The notes beneath the pieces were generated by a model. That model ran no database searches. It was given only the letters and a program-made list of their open reading frames with translations, and was not told where the DNA came from. From Aliamphritea hakodatensis (GTDB taxonomy: Bacteria; Pseudomonadota; Gammaproteobacteria; Pseudomonadales; Balneatricaceae): a stretch of 64,000 bases of DNA. Of this stretch, positions 63,264 through 64,000 are shown piece after piece (positions within the stretch are counted from its first letter, which is position 1; the number at the start of each line of letters is the position of its first letter). The stretch lies in the NCBI RefSeq assembly GCF_024347195.1, contig NZ_AP025281.1:1240001-1304000 (forward strand), in the 5' to 3' direction. The position numbers and the translations under genes are program-made.

Positions 63264-63533
63264 TTATTCTGCTTCGTCAAAACGGTTATTTATCAGCTCA
63301 ACGATTGCGTTCAGTGCTTCCTGTTCATCTTCACCGTCGGTACTGATCGTCAGTTCGGTGCCTTTGCTGGCTGCCAGCATCATGACCGACATAATGCTTT
63401 TGCCATCAACCTGACGGCCATCTTTTGCCAGCTGAATATCACAGCTGAACTTGCTGGTGAGGTTAATCAGCTTAGCGGCGGCCCGGGCGTGCAGGCCGAG
63501 TTTGTTGATGATGGTTAACTGTTGTTCCTGCAT
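63264..63533 (-). CDS. ptsO: HPr-like phosphocarrier NPr
   Basis: Phosphocarrier of the nitrogen-related PTS (PtsP-PtsO-PtsN), which regulates potassium and nitrogen metabolism rather than sugar uptake. The 89-residue protein has the phospho-His in KLGLHARAAAKL (His15) and the segment GKSIMSVMMLAA, where HPr has its regulatory Ser. It follows rapZ by 60 bases, the standard order. Confidence 0.94.
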   Translation of the reverse strand: MQEQQLTIINKLGLHARAAAKLINLTSKFSCDIQLAKDGRQVDGKSIMSVMMLAASKGTELTISTDGEDEQEALNAIVELINNRFDEAE

Positions 63534-63593
63534 AAGTCCTGATACGCCTCCGTTGTTTACAGTGTCAGGGTGGGGGCAAAGCTGTTTGCCGCT

Positions 63594-64000
63594 TCAGGGA
63601 AGTTCCCTGTGCCTGACATGAACATTATCCATAGTTCGTCTGAAATGGCTAGCTAACTGCTCGGCGATAAACACTGAGCGGTGGTGGCCGCCGGTACAGC
63701 CGATGCCGATTGTGACATAGCTGCGGTTATTTTTTTCGAATACCGGCAGCCATTTTTCCAGATAACCGGTGATGTCCGCCAGCATTTCACTGACTTCTGT
63801 TTCCTGGCTGAGGAAATCGATAACCGGTTGTTGCAGGCCGGTATACTCGCGCAGGGGGGGCAGCCAGTATGGGTTCGGCAGGCAGCGGACGTCGTAGGTA
63901 AAGTCCAGATCCAGCGGCAGACCGTATTTGAAACCGAAAGATTCAAACTGGATAGACAGCCCCTGTTCCTGTTTCTGCATGATGCGCAGTTTGATGCTGT
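63594..64000 (-). CDS. rapZ: RNase adapter protein RapZ, C-terminal part (cut by window)
   Basis: RapZ presents GlmZ sRNA to RNase E and senses glucosamine-6-phosphate. Only the last 135 or so codons are in the window; the frame stays open to base 64000. Visible: SIQFESFGFKYGLPLD, DVRCLPNPYW, TGLQQPVIDFL, and GIGCTGGHHRSVFIAEQLA with the RNA/ligand-binding GCTGG(K/H)HRS motif. The P-loop half is beyond the edge. Identity is clear from the C-terminal domain. Confidence 0.94.
   Translation of the reverse strand, partial: SIKLRIMQKQEQGLSIQFESFGFKYGLPLDLDFTYDVRCLPNPYWLPPLREYTGLQQPVIDFLSQETEVSEMLADITGYLEKWLPVFEKNNRSYVTIGIGCTGGHHRSVFIAEQLASHFRRTMDNVHVRHRELP

Noticed and set aside
1..64000. Search for tRNA, rRNA, insertion sequences, integrases, att sites and prophage genes
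   Set aside because: None seen. Gene content and order are core throughout; only the hvf locus and the pair at 17.5-18.8 kb look accessory, and neither has mobile-element borders.

Overview
The window is a 64 kb stretch of the core chromosome of a marine gammaproteobacterium of the Oceanospirillales/Pseudomonas type. Grounds: a fused tyrA-aroA gene followed by cmk-rpsA-ihfB-lapA-lapB-pyrF; the run aroQ-accB-accC-prmA-(zinc-ribbon DUF3426)-dusB-fis-purH-purD; bioBFHCD next to comF; gatCAB divergent from mreBCD-maf-rng-yhdP; and darP-mgtE-ptsO-rapZ. Species cannot be named from sequence alone. Both ends cut genes (tyrA-aroA on the left, rapZ on the right). I saw no rRNA, tRNA, insertion sequence, prophage or CRISPR array.

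Layout. 1-7.7 kb: aromatic amino acid, translation, nucleoid (IHF), LPS-assembly (LapAB) and pyrimidine (PyrF) genes, then a secreted ComEA-like DNA-binding protein. 7.7-10.9 kb: the most notable locus, a four-gene hvfA-hvfB-hvfC-hvfX operon. It encodes a secreted precursor with ten EGKCG motifs in five tandem pairs, a DUF692/MNIO oxidase, its DUF2063 partner and a DoxX-like membrane protein: a copper-binding, ribosomally made, post-translationally modified peptide system. 10.9-12.8 kb: a small secreted protein, TrmO and ComF on the minus strand. 12.8-17.4 kb: complete biotin operon bioBFHCD. 17.5-18.8 kb: two orphan genes, a flagellar-rod-like mini-protein and an HExxH protein. 18.8-21.7 kb: esterase, FKBP22-type isomerase, xseA (minus). 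21.9-25.6 kb: guaB-guaA and tadA. 25.6-29 kb: M14 carboxypeptidase and MltF (minus). 29-33 kb: purL. 33-44 kb: a long minus-strand series of TPR protein, purine, fis/dusB, prmA, acetyl-CoA carboxylase and aroQ genes. 44.5-48 kb: DUF2333 protein, upp and uraA. 48-52.2 kb: msrA and gatCAB (minus). 52.6-61.2 kb: mreBCD, maf, rng, yhdP. 61.2-64 kb: darP, mgtE, ptsO, rapZ (minus).

How the genes fit together. The hvf operon looks like a copper-handling peptide pathway: secretion signal and Cys-rich core in HvfA, thiol/amide oxidation by HvfB with HvfC, and HvfX in the membrane. A long hairpin between hvfA and hvfB could set precursor over enzyme expression. Similar hairpins, several with U tracts, separate guaB/guaA, purH/purD and upp/uraA, so intra-operon attenuation recurs here. 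mreC appears to begin at a rare ATT codon behind a near-perfect Shine-Dalgarno, with a terminator-like hairpin in its first codons. That start is easily missed and would otherwise cost the protein its membrane anchor.

Start sites were moved from the longest open frame wherever a ribosome binding site or family alignment from memory favoured another codon. Promoter calls are by eye and carry lower confidence.
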